A stretch of 12,673 nt of DNA, taken from positions 1 through 12,673 of the forward strand of contig RKSA01000061.1 in NCBI GenBank assembly GCA_007571115.1, given 5' to 3'. The notes beneath the pieces were generated by a model. The model did not search any database, was not told the origin of the DNA, and saw only the letters and a program-made list of their open reading frames with translations. Positions 5,764 through 12,673 of the stretch are shown here, piece after piece. A program made the position numbers and the translations under genes. Each line of letters opens with the position of its first letter. Position 1 is the stretch's first letter. The DNA is from Gammaproteobacteria bacterium. GTDB lineage: Bacteria > Pseudomonadota > Gammaproteobacteria > Pseudomonadales > Pseudohongiellaceae.

Positions 5764-6779
5764 GCGCTTCACGACGCATCGCCATAGACGCCATGGGGGG
5801 AGAAGGGGGCGCCGAAGTCACGGTTCCTGCCGCTGCCCGCATTCTGGCGCAGCGCGATGATCTCGAGCTCGTGCTTGTTGGTGATCGCGAGCGAATCGAG
5901 CCCTTGCTCGGCGGGCTTCCTGGTCGTGATCGCGACAGGCTGCGCCTCGCCCACGCCGAGCTTTCGATCAGCGATGCCGAGCGCCCCGGGGCGGCGCTGC
6001 GCAACGCCAGGAACAGCTCGATGTTCCTGGCGGTCGACATGGTCAAGCGTGGCGAGGCCGGGGCCATGGTCAGCGCCGGCAACTCGGGCGCCTTGCTCAT
6101 GATCGGGCGCTACTTGCTGAAAACGATTCCCGGAATCCACAAGCCGGCGATGGTCGCAACCATACCCGGCGCGACGCGGCAAAGCCTGCTGCTCGACGTT
6201 GGCGCGAACCCCGAATGCGGCGCCGAGCAGTTGTTCGAGTTCGCGGTGATGGGCTCGGTGCTCGCGGAAAGCGTGCAGCGCGCGCCTGCCAGGGTCGGGC
6301 TGCTCAATATCGGCGTCGAGCAGTACAAGGGGGCAGGGGCGGTGCGCGAGGCGGCAGCGCGGCTCGCCGAGTGCCCCGCGATCGATTACGCAGGTTTCGT
6401 CGAAGCGAACGAAATCTACCATGGGCCTGCCGATGTCGTCGTTTGCGACGGCTTCGTCGGCAATGTCACGATCAAGGCCTCGGAGGGGGTTGCCAACGTG
6501 ATCCGCGAACTGCTCCAGCAACGAGCCGCGCCTGGATTGGCCGGTCGCGAGTCGGGCCATTGCCCCGATTCGGTCACCAGGGCGCTGACGATGCGAATCA
6601 ATCCCGAACGCTTTAACGGCGCCTGCCTGCTCGGCCTGCAAGGGAGCATCGTCAAGAGCCACGGCAATGCCTCAGAGCTCGGCTTCAGTCATGCGATTCT
6701 CGAAGCCGCCAACGAGATCGACTACCAGATTCCGCGACTCATCGCCGACAAGGTCGAGCAGATCATGGCGAGCGCCTGA
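5760..6779 (+). CDS. plsX: Phosphate acyltransferase PlsX
   Basis: PlsX converts acyl-ACP plus phosphate to acyl-phosphate, the donor used by PlsY to begin phospholipid synthesis; it acts peripherally at the inner membrane. The 339-residue protein has IAIDAMGGEGG (7-17), VSAGNSGALL (104-113), LLDVGANPEC, GFVGNVTIKASEG and the C-terminal IVKSHGNAS, all family landmarks. The start is TTG at 5760, overlapping the rpmF stop, with GAGGAA (5751-5756) as a well-placed Shine-Dalgarno. No ATG or GTG exists between it and the conserved IAIDAMGG block, so the TTG is well supported. No fabH follows it; fabD is 71 bp downstream. Confidence 0.96.
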   Translation: MSASRRIAIDAMGGEGGAEVTVPAAARILAQRDDLELVLVGDRERIEPLLGGLPGRDRDRLRLAHAELSISDAERPGAALRNARNSSMFLAVDMVKRGEAGAMVSAGNSGALLMIGRYLLKTIPGIHKPAMVATIPGATRQSLLLDVGANPECGAEQLFEFAVMGSVLAESVQRAPARVGLLNIGVEQYKGAGAVREAAARLAECPAIDYAGFVEANEIYHGPADVVVCDGFVGNVTIKASEGVANVIRELLQQRAAPGLAGRESGHCPDSVTRALTMRINPERFNGACLLGLQGSIVKSHGNASELGFSHAILEAANEIDYQIPRLIADKVEQIMASA

Positions 6780-6850
6780 GCGGCGCTGGCCCAGGCGCAG
6801 CAGCCCACGCAGCGATCGCAAGCAATCGTTTTCAGGAGCATTTCCCCATC

Positions 6851-7810
6851 ATGCGCAACCTTGCCTTTGCCTTTCCCGGACAGGGCTCGCAGCAGCCCGG
6901 AATGCTCGCCGAACTCGCTGCCAGCGAAGCAGTCATCGAGGCGACTTTCGCCGAAGCATCGGCGGTGCTCGGCGAGGATCTCTGGGAAATTGCCCAGCAG
7001 AACGAGAATGGCCGGCTCGACCAGACCGAAATCACCCAGCCCGCCTTGCTCGCCGCGAGTATTGCGCTGTGGCGGCTTTGGCGGCAACGCAACGGTGCCT
7101 TGCCGGCCTTGCTCGCGGGCCATAGCCTTGGCGAATACGCAGCGCTGGTCGCGGCCGAAGTGATCGAGTTCGGCGCCGCCGTCGCAGTGACGCACAAGCG
7201 CGGCCTCTTCATGCAGGAAGCCGTTCCCCAGGGAACTGGAGGCATCGCAGCGATTCTCGGCCTCGACAACTCGCGCCTGCAAGGCGTCTGTGCCGAAGTC
7301 GGGGCGGCGGGGCAGGGCATGGTATCGATCGCCAACTACAACTCGCCAGGCCAGACCGTCATCGCGGGGCAGGCCGGCGCCGTCGCCAGCGCCATGGCGA
7401 AATGCCGCGAAGCGGGGGCGAAACGCGCCTTGCCGCTGAAAATGTCGGTGCCCTCGCATTGCTCGCTGATGGCGCCGGCCCAGCAGCGGCTCGCCGAAGA
7501 ACTCGCAGCCCTCGACTTCCGGACAGCGAAGATCCCCGTCGTGCAGAACGTCAACGGCCAGGCCCATGTCGATGCCGACACGATTCGCGCCAACCTCGTC
7601 GAGCAGCTTTGCTACCCGGTTCGCTGGATCGACTGCATCGAATTCATGGGCGATGCCGGCATCGAGCAGGTGCTCGAATGCGGTCCTGGCAAGGTGCTCG
7701 CCGGCCTGGTCAAGCGGATTTCGCCCCAGCTTGCGGTCTGGAACAGCGACCGGCCCGAATTGCTCGACCGGGCCCTTGCGGAAATTGGTGGATCGCAGCT
7801 GGCGACCTGA
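6851..7810 (+). CDS. fabD: Malonyl-CoA:ACP transacylase FabD
   Basis: FabD moves malonyl from CoA to acyl carrier protein, supplying the elongation unit of fatty acid synthesis. The 319-residue protein has FPGQGSQ (8-14) for the oxyanion hole, the nucleophile in GHSLGEY (S92), R117 in KRGLFMQEAVP that binds the malonyl carboxylate, and H203 in VPSHC. The C-terminal ECGPGKVLAGL is also typical. Length is normal. The ATG at 6851 follows AGGAG (6834-6838) at a slightly long 12-nt spacing. The 71 bp before it shows no gene or terminator. Confidence 0.97.
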   Translation: MRNLAFAFPGQGSQQPGMLAELAASEAVIEATFAEASAVLGEDLWEIAQQNENGRLDQTEITQPALLAASIALWRLWRQRNGALPALLAGHSLGEYAALVAAEVIEFGAAVAVTHKRGLFMQEAVPQGTGGIAAILGLDNSRLQGVCAEVGAAGQGMVSIANYNSPGQTVIAGQAGAVASAMAKCREAGAKRALPLKMSVPSHCSLMAPAQQRLAEELAALDFRTAKIPVVQNVNGQAHVDADTIRANLVEQLCYPVRWIDCIEFMGDAGIEQVLECGPGKVLAGLVKRISPQLAVWNSDRPELLDRALAEIGGSQLAT

Positions 7811-7851
7811 TGCCCGGAGAACGGTTTCGCCAGGAGGCGATGGTGGATGTT

Positions 7852-7880
7852 TCGGACTTTTGCGGCGAATCAAGTATACT
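7852..7880 (+). promoter_or_regulatory. Candidate promoter upstream of fabG
   Basis: The 159-bp gap between fabD and fabG holds TATACT (7875-7880), five of six matches to the -10 consensus. The region 17 bp upstream (TCGGAC) is a poor -35 match, so this is only a candidate. A gap this long inside an otherwise compact operon supports an internal promoter. The remainder of the gap shows no gene. Confidence 0.35.
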
Positions 7881-7969
7881 TCCGCCTCGAATCGCGACAG
7901 GCTCGCGAAATCGCCGCCACCGAGCCGAGCGGCGCCAGCAAGTACAGGCATGAAGGACAGGCATAGCGA

Positions 7970-8716
7970 ATGCAGCAATCGAACGGCAAACTGGCCCTGG
8001 TGACGGGCGCCAGCCGGGGAATCGGCAAGGCCATCGCGCTCGCGCTTGGCGAACAGGGCTTTGCTGTCGCCGGAACTGCGACCAGCAAGGCTGGCGCCGA
8101 GGGGATCGCCACCAAGCTTGCCGAGCGGGGAATCTCCGGTGCTGGATTCTGCCTCGATGTCGGCTCGGACGAATCGGTCGCCGCGCTGATGCAGGAGCTG
8201 CAGGCGGGCCTCGGCGCTCCGGCGGTGCTCGTCAACAATGCCGGAATCACCCGGGACAATCTGCTGCTGCGAATGAAAGAGCACGAATGGAACGAAGTGA
8301 TCAATGTCAACCTCAACTCGATGTTCCGCCTCAGCCGGGCCTGCCTGAAGGCGATGATCCGGGCACGCTGGGGGCGAATCATCAACATCAGTTCGGTGGT
8401 CGGCTCGAGCGGCAATCCGGGGCAGAGCAACTATTGCGCCGCCAAGGCCGGAGTCGAAGGCTTCACCCGCTCGCTCGCCAGGGAAGTCGGCGCCCGGGGA
8501 ATCACGGTCAATGCCGTGGCGCCTGGATTCATCGAAACCGACATGACCCGCGACCTGCCAGAGAAGCAGGTACACGACATGCTTGAGCAAATTCCGCTGC
8601 GGCGGCTTGGTCAGGCTGAAGAGGTTGCCGCCGTGGCGAGATTCCTCGCTTCCGCTGGCGGTGCCTACATCACGGGTGAGACCGTGCATGTAAACGGGGG
8701 GATGTATCTGGGCTGA
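7970..8716 (+). CDS. fabG: 3-oxoacyl-ACP reductase FabG
   Basis: FabG reduces beta-ketoacyl-ACP with NADPH, the first reduction of each elongation cycle. The 248-residue short-chain dehydrogenase has the cofactor motif TGASRGIG (12-19), VNNAG (88-92), N114, and the catalytic set S142, Y155 and K159 in NISSVVGSSG and NYCAAKAG. It ends with TGETVHVNGGMY, the usual FabG C-terminus. Length is right for the family. The ATG at 7970 is preceded by AAGGA (7953-7957). A terminator follows 23 bp after the stop. Confidence 0.97.
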   Translation: MQQSNGKLALVTGASRGIGKAIALALGEQGFAVAGTATSKAGAEGIATKLAERGISGAGFCLDVGSDESVAALMQELQAGLGAPAVLVNNAGITRDNLLLRMKEHEWNEVINVNLNSMFRLSRACLKAMIRARWGRIINISSVVGSSGNPGQSNYCAAKAGVEGFTRSLAREVGARGITVNAVAPGFIETDMTRDLPEKQVHDMLEQIPLRRLGQAEEVAAVARFLASAGGAYITGETVHVNGGMYLG

Positions 8717-8738
8717 AATCGGCCCTGATCGCATCCCG

Positions 8739-8769
8739 GAAACGCCCGACAAGGGCATTTTTTGTTTTT
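8739..8769 (+). terminator. Rho-independent terminator or attenuator after fabG
   Basis: GCCC (8744-8747), a five-base loop GACAA and GGGC (8753-8756) are followed by ATTTTTTGTTTTT. Flanking A and T tracts can extend the stem past one mismatch. The GC stem is only four pairs, so read-through into acpP is likely; it fits partial termination between fabG and acpP. Confidence 0.65.
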
Positions 8770-8773
8770 GCGC

Positions 8774-8802
8774 ATTACATCGACGGCAAATCAGGGTAAA
8801 CT
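8774..8802 (+). promoter_or_regulatory. Candidate acpP promoter
   Basis: ATTACA (8774-8779) and TAAACT (8797-8802) each match four of six consensus bases with exact 17-bp spacing, directly after the fabG terminator. The start would fall near 8809, about 80 nt before acpP. A separate strong promoter for acpP is known in E. coli, and the terminator-promoter order here fits that scheme. Confidence 0.5.
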
Positions 8803-8887
8803 TGCGTCCTGCTGCCAGTGGGACTCGAAACAGAGCTTGCCCGTGGACAGCGCCGCTGATTGATGGAATCTGGAGTTACGAACAGAG

Positions 8888-9142
8888 ATGGCTAACAACG
8901 ACGAACGCGATAAGCGAATTGATGACCGTGTCATGGAGATTGTCTGCGATCAACTTGGCGTCAAGGCGAGCGATGTCAAGCCCTCGGCTTCCTTCGTGGA
9001 AGATCTCGGGGCTGACTCGCTTGATACGGTCGAATTGGTCATGGCCCTGGAAGAGGAATTCGAGACCGAGATTCCCGACGAAGAAGCCGAAAAAATCACC
9101 ACTGTCCAGTCCGCATGTGATTACATCCGCAATCACCTGTAA
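8888..9142 (+). CDS. acpP: Acyl carrier protein AcpP
   Basis: AcpP carries the growing acyl chain on a phosphopantetheine arm. The 84-residue acidic protein has the attachment motif GADSLDTVEL with S44, followed by MALEEEFETEIPDEEAEKI. It is six residues longer than the 78-residue E. coli protein; the extra residues are at the N-terminus (MANNDERDKRIDDRV). The only later in-frame ATG, codon 16, would cut into helix I, so the long start is used. A modest Shine-Dalgarno GGAG (8872-8875) precedes it. The gene sits alone between a terminator and promoter on one side and a hairpin-rich gap on the other. Confidence 0.96.
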   Translation: MANNDERDKRIDDRVMEIVCDQLGVKASDVKPSASFVEDLGADSLDTVELVMALEEEFETEIPDEEAEKITTVQSACDYIRNHL

Positions 9143-9159
9143 ATTCTCCTGCGCTACGA

Positions 9160-9199
9160 GGCGGCGCCGCCCGGCGAGCTAGTCCGGGCGCTTCCGCCC
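9160..9199 (+). promoter_or_regulatory. Two GC-rich hairpins between acpP and fabF
   Basis: The 12-base self-complementary GGCGGCGCCGCC (9160-9171) is followed by a five-pair stem-loop GGGCG-CTTC-CGCCC (9186-9199), ending 15 nt before the fabF Shine-Dalgarno. Neither has a T tract, so they are not classical terminators. They could protect the 3' end of a processed acpP transcript or lower fabF expression relative to acpP. Confidence 0.4.
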
Positions 9200-9226
9200 A
9201 GGCAAGCTGCAATCGAGGAACGCGTC

Positions 9227-10468
9227 GTGAACGGCAGGCGGGTCGTAGTCACCGGGCTTGGCATGATCACTCCGGTCGGCAACTCGGTCGAGGCTGCCTG
9301 GAGCGCGATCCGCGAAGGCCGCAACGGCATCGCGCCGATCGATGCCTTCGACACTTCCGACTTTTCGACCCGTTTCGGCGGCACCGTCAAGGACTTCGAC
9401 CATTCCGTGCAGCTCTCGCTCAAGGAAGCGCGGCGCATGGATACCTTCATCCACTACGGCATCGTCGCCGGCGCCGAAGCGATCAACGACGCGGGCCTCG
9501 TCGACGGTCGCTGGAACCCGGAGCGTGCAGGAGTTGCGATCGGCTCGGGAATCGGCGGAATCGGCGCCATCGAAAGGACCGCATTGCAGATCCGCGACAG
9601 CGGGCCGCGCAAGATCAGCCCGTTTTTCGTTCCCGGCTCGATCATCAACATGATCGCCGGCAACCTGTCGATGAAGTTCGGCCTCAAGGGCCCGAATATC
9701 GCGATCAGCACTGCCTGTGCGACGGGAACGCACAACATCGCGGCAGCGGCGAACATGATCCGTCTCGGCCAGGCCGATCTCATGCTCACCGGCGGCGCCG
9801 AAATGGCGACTTGTCCGGTGGGGCTCGGCGGATTTTGCGCCGCGCGAGCGCTATCGACGCGAAATGACGAACCCGAGCGCGCCAGTCGCCCCTGGGACCG
9901 CGAGCGCGACGGTTTCGTGCTCGGCGACGGCGCCGGAATCCTGCTCCTCGAAGAGCTGCAACACGCCCGGGCCCGGGGCGCTGCAATCCACGCCGAACTG
10001 CTCGGCATCGGCATGAGCGGCGACGCCTGGCACGCCACCGCGCCAGCGCCGAATGGCGCAGGCGCCGCCTCGTGCATGAAGAATGCCTTGCAGGACGCGC
10101 GCCTGAACCCCGGCCAGGTCGACTACATCAATGCCCACGGCACATCGACCGTGGCCGGTGATATCGCCGAGACCCAGGCGATCAAGTCGGTGTTCGGTGA
10201 CGCTGCGCCGAAGCTTTGTGTCAGCTCGAGCAAGTCGATGATTGGCCATCTGCTCGGCGCTGCTGGCTCGGTCGAGGCGATCGTCTCGGTGCTCGCGCTG
10301 CGCGACGGCCTCGCGCCGCCGACGATCAATCTCGACGAACCCGACGAAGGCTGCGACCTCGACTATGTGCCCCACGTCGCCCAGGAACGCCGCATCAAGG
10401 TCGTGCTGAGCAATTCGTTCGGCTTCGGCGGAACCAATGGCAGCCTGATTTTCGCCTGCCACGACTGA
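9227..10468 (+). CDS. fabF: 3-oxoacyl-ACP synthase II FabF
   Basis: FabF condenses malonyl-ACP with acyl-ACP to lengthen the chain. The 413-residue thiolase-fold enzyme starts VVVTGLGMITPVGNSV and carries the full active site: C164 in STACATGTHN, H304 in NAHGTST, K336 and H341 in SSSKSMIGH, and the gating loop SNSFGFGGTN (395-404). Length matches E. coli FabF. The start is GTG at 9227 with GAGGAA (9215-9220) 6 nt upstream. It lies 84 bp after acpP. Because there is no fabH here, the initiating condensing enzyme must be encoded elsewhere. Confidence 0.97.
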   Translation: MNGRRVVVTGLGMITPVGNSVEAAWSAIREGRNGIAPIDAFDTSDFSTRFGGTVKDFDHSVQLSLKEARRMDTFIHYGIVAGAEAINDAGLVDGRWNPERAGVAIGSGIGGIGAIERTALQIRDSGPRKISPFFVPGSIINMIAGNLSMKFGLKGPNIAISTACATGTHNIAAAANMIRLGQADLMLTGGAEMATCPVGLGGFCAARALSTRNDEPERASRPWDRERDGFVLGDGAGILLLEELQHARARGAAIHAELLGIGMSGDAWHATAPAPNGAGAASCMKNALQDARLNPGQVDYINAHGTSTVAGDIAETQAIKSVFGDAAPKLCVSSSKSMIGHLLGAAGSVEAIVSVLALRDGLAPPTINLDEPDEGCDLDYVPHVAQERRIKVVLSNSFGFGGTNGSLIFACHD

Positions 10469-10506
10469 TCCCCAGGCCCGGCGAACTCCATGAACAGGCC
10501 GGCCCC

Positions 10507-11574
10507 ATGAAAGTCGCCCAGCAACGCCTGGCCCCGCTCAGGCGCCGCTTGCTGCGAGGCGCCTTCGCGCTGCTGGCGATTTTGCTGCCGCTGCTCGTCA
10601 TCGTGCTAGGCTATGCGAATCGCCCCCTGGCGGGCCTTGCCGATGAGCGCGTGTTCGCGATCGCTCCGGGAACGCCACTGGCGGCGTTGAGCGAGGAGCT
10701 GGGCGAGCTTGGCGTCATCAACCATCCGCTGCTGTTCAGCGCCATGGCGCGGCTGCAAGGCGCCGAAAAATCGATCAGCCAGGGCGAATACCTGCTTCCG
10801 GCGGGCGCAACCCCTGCCGAACTGCTTGCGATGTTCGTCGCCGGGGAAGTTCGCCAGCATCGCCTGACCCTGGTCGAAGGCTGGACCTTCCAGCAGGCGC
10901 TGGCGGAAATTCAGGCGAGCGAGGCGATCAAGGCCGAACTCGCTGGAGCGAGCCTCGAAGAGATCGCCAGGCGAATGAATCTCGAAGTTTCCAGCCCAGA
11001 AGGGATGATTTTCCCCGATACCTATTTCCACGCAGCCGGCGATAGCGACTTGCAGCTCTTGCTGCGAGCCCATTCGCGCCTCGAAGCGGTGCTCGAAGGC
11101 GAATGGAATTCCCGAGCCGCCGATTTGCCATTGGCGAGCGCCTACGAGGCGCTGATCCTCGCCTCGATCGTCGAAAAGGAGGCGAGCGATGCAGGGCAAC
11201 GCGAACTGATCGCCGGAGTGTTTGTCAACCGCATCGAACAGGGCATGCGCCTGCAATCGGATCCTACGGTAATCTATGGCCTTGGCGAGCGCTTTGACGG
11301 CGATCTGCGCACTGCGGACCTGAACGATGCATCGGCACATAACACCTATCGCAACCATGGCCTGCCGCCAAGCCCGATTTCCCTGGCTGGCCTCGGTGCG
11401 ATCCGCGCCAGCCTGCAGCCGCGCCGCTCGGACTATCTCTATTTCGTCTCGACTAACGATGGTGGCCATCATTTTTCCAGAAGCTTGCAAGAACACAATG
11501 CCGCAGTCGATTGCTATCAGCGCAGCCGTCAGGAACCGCGCTGCAAACGGCTGGAGGGCTGGGGCGAGGACTGA
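10507..11574 (+). CDS. mltG: Endolytic transglycosylase MltG
   Basis: MltG cleaves nascent glycan strands within peptidoglycan and is thought to act as the terminase of chain elongation. The 355-residue protein has a short basic N-terminus, one membrane segment (about residues 18-36, AFALLAILLPLLVIVLGYA), then a LysM-like region with SISQGEYLLPAGATP. The YceG catalytic domain contains GMIFPDTYF (166-174), ASIVEKEAS (219-227) with the catalytic glutamate, and MRLQSDPTVIYGLG. The frame is open far upstream, but homology and the membrane anchor place the start at ATG 10507, 38 bp after the fabF stop. No clear Shine-Dalgarno is visible. pabC, which lies between fabF and mltG in Pseudomonas and E. 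coli, is missing. Confidence 0.93.
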   Translation: MKVAQQRLAPLRRRLLRGAFALLAILLPLLVIVLGYANRPLAGLADERVFAIAPGTPLAALSEELGELGVINHPLLFSAMARLQGAEKSISQGEYLLPAGATPAELLAMFVAGEVRQHRLTLVEGWTFQQALAEIQASEAIKAELAGASLEEIARRMNLEVSSPEGMIFPDTYFHAAGDSDLQLLLRAHSRLEAVLEGEWNSRAADLPLASAYEALILASIVEKEASDAGQRELIAGVFVNRIEQGMRLQSDPTVIYGLGERFDGDLRTADLNDASAHNTYRNHGLPPSPISLAGLGAIRASLQPRRSDYLYFVSTNDGGHHFSRSLQEHNAAVDCYQRSRQEPRCKRLEGWGED

Positions 11575-11611
11575 AGCGTGGATTGCAGCGAGGATTGAGG
11601 CAGGAACAGCA
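11564..11611 (+). repeat. Imperfect 12-bp tandem repeat across the mltG-tmk junction
   Basis: GCGAGGACTGAA, GCGTGGATTGCA, GCGAGGATTGAG and the more diverged GCAGGAACAGCA follow one another without gaps. The repeat includes the mltG stop codon and the tmk Shine-Dalgarno. Duplication of a short segment would explain the 36-bp gap. Function is unknown. Confidence 0.5.
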
Positions 11612-12240
11612 TGAAAGGCAGGTTCATCACCATTGAGGGCGCCGAGGGAGCCGGCAAGAGCACCAATATCGCCTTGCTCGAAAGGCTCCTGACCGAGCGC
11701 GGCATCGACCATCTTCGCAGCCGGGAGCCTGGTGGCACGGCTCTCGCCGAGCGAATCCGCAGCCTGCTGCTCGACGATGACGGGCTCGGGCCCAGCGCAC
11801 TGGCGGAATTGCTGCTGATCTTCGCCGCCCGGGCCGACCACCTGGAAAAATGCATCGTCCCCGCCCTCGAACAAGGCCAATGGGTGATCTGCGACCGCTT
11901 CACCGATGCGACCTTCGCCTATCAAGGCTACGGCCGGGGACTGCCGCGAGCCGCCATCGAGGCATTGCAGACGATCACGCAAGGTCAGTTGCGCCCGGAC
12001 CTGACGATCATCCTCGACCTCGACCCTGCGGTGGGCCTGCAACGCATCGGCGGTCGCGGCGGCCTTGACCGCATCGAGCGCGAAAGCATCGACTTTCACG
12101 CCAAGGTGAGGAATGGCTATGTGGCGATCGCCAAGGCCGAACCCGAACGCTGCGTGCTTATCGACGCCGCAGCGGACCCGGCACAGGTCGCGGCGACGAT
12201 CCGTGCCGCGCTCGTCGAAAGACTGCCGGAGCTGCAATGA
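11611..12240 (+). CDS. tmk: Thymidylate kinase
   Basis: Tmk phosphorylates dTMP to dTDP for DNA synthesis. The 209-residue protein has the P-loop GAEGAGKS (10-17), the REPGGT motif, the DRF motif in VICDRFTDATFAYQGYGRG, and a lid segment GRGGLDRIE in which the basic residues are in the lid rather than the P-loop, as in the E. coli-type enzyme. Length is typical. The ATG at 11611 follows AGGAA (11602-11606) with a short spacing of 4 nt. Its stop overlaps the holB start by ATGA, which suggests translational coupling. Confidence 0.96.
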   Translation: MKGRFITIEGAEGAGKSTNIALLERLLTERGIDHLRSREPGGTALAERIRSLLLDDDGLGPSALAELLLIFAARADHLEKCIVPALEQGQWVICDRFTDATFAYQGYGRGLPRAAIEALQTITQGQLRPDLTIILDLDPAVGLQRIGGRGGLDRIERESIDFHAKVRNGYVAIAKAEPERCVLIDAAADPAQVAATIRAALVERLPELQ

Positions 12241-12673
12241 GCCTGCTGGAATTCGCAGACCGCCCGCCGTGGCCGTGGCAGATGCCCGCCTGGCAGCTTC
12301 TGAGCGAAGCGAGAAGGTCGGGAACCCTCGCCCATGCCTGGCTATTGCACGGCAACCCAGGGGCTGGACGCAGCGAGTTCGCCCGGGAATTCGCCAATTG
12401 CCTGCTCTGCGAAGCTCCGGTCGACGACCGCGCCTGCCGTCGTTGCCGGAGCTGCCTCGCCGGGGGCGCCGAACACCATCCCGACTTGCTGCTCGTCGCA
12501 CCGGAAGAGGGCAAGAAGGACATTGGCATCGCGCAGATCCGCGACTTGACCGAATTTCTCGGCCTTGGCAGCTTTGCCGGCCAGGGCCGCGTCGCGATCA
12601 TCGATCGCGCCGAGCGCTTGACGATGGCCGCCGCGAATGCCTTGCTAAAAACTCTGGAGGAACCTGCGGAAAA
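12237..12673 (+). CDS. holB: DNA polymerase III subunit delta prime, N-terminal part only
   Basis: This clamp-loader subunit runs off the right edge with no stop in 145 codons. It begins MSLLEFADRPPWPWQMPAWQ, then LAHAWLLHGNPGAGRSEFA with a degenerate P-loop (R in place of the usual K; delta prime is not an ATPase in E. coli). A four-cysteine zinc module follows (CLLCEAP...CRRCRSC), then HHPDLLLVAPEE and IGIAQIRDL. RVAIIDRAERL and ANALLKTLEEP, the signature shared by delta prime and gamma/tau, come last. The ATG overlaps the tmk stop by four bases. The tmk-holB pairing is conserved in gammaproteobacteria. Confidence 0.95.
   Translation, partial: MSLLEFADRPPWPWQMPAWQLLSEARRSGTLAHAWLLHGNPGAGRSEFAREFANCLLCEAPVDDRACRRCRSCLAGGAEHHPDLLLVAPEEGKKDIGIAQIRDLTEFLGLGSFAGQGRVAIIDRAERLTMAAANALLKTLEEPAE

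Noticed and set aside
6722..8758. 678-codon minus-strand open frame opposite plsX, fabD and fabG
   Set aside because: It spans three confirmed genes and their gaps in antisense with no family pattern; a by-product of GC-rich codon usage.
10606..12501. 631-codon minus-strand open frame opposite mltG, tmk and holB
   Set aside because: Antisense to three clearly identified genes, and no recognisable domain or start signal.

Overview
This window comes from a GC-rich bacterium, most likely a gammaproteobacterium. The strongest evidence is the right half, where rpmF-plsX-fabD-fabG-acpP-fabF-mltG-tmk-holB run in the order known from Pseudomonas-type genomes. Unlike the E. coli cluster there is no fabH between plsX and fabD. 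Unlike Pseudomonas there is no pabC between fabF and mltG. Genus cannot be assigned from the sequence alone.

Layout. Positions 1-3950 on the minus strand hold a type I restriction-modification operon transcribed right to left: hsdR, hsdM, then the first 43 codons of hsdS running off the left edge. The tail of a truncated gene (about 3947-4108) overlaps the hsdR start by ATGA, so hsdR was once preceded by another operon member. Positions 4109-5340 form an accessory patch bounded by 66-bp inverted repeats (63 of 66 matching). Inside are an IS3-family transposase fragment, a two-repeat remnant of a type I-E CRISPR array (29-nt repeats, 32-nt spacer) and a vapBC-like toxin-antitoxin pair. No cas gene is present. 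Positions 5341-5583 carry no recognisable gene, but hold an 11-bp tandem repeat and a strong sigma70-type promoter (TTGACA, 17 nt, TATCAT) in front of rpmF.

From 5584 to the right edge all genes are on the plus strand and are housekeeping: ribosomal protein L32, phospholipid synthesis initiation (PlsX), the core type II fatty acid synthase (FabD, FabG, AcpP, FabF), the cell wall terminase MltG, thymidylate kinase and the DNA polymerase III delta prime subunit (partial). A terminator followed by a candidate promoter lies between fabG and acpP, which fits separate high-level expression of the acyl carrier protein.

The operon genes look ordinary. The unusual part is the junction zone at 3950-5510, where mobile-element ends, a dying CRISPR array, a toxin-antitoxin pair and a decapitated RM operon meet the conserved operon. 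It is better explained as a rearranged accessory island than as a demonstrated new system, but several of its junctions deserve checking.
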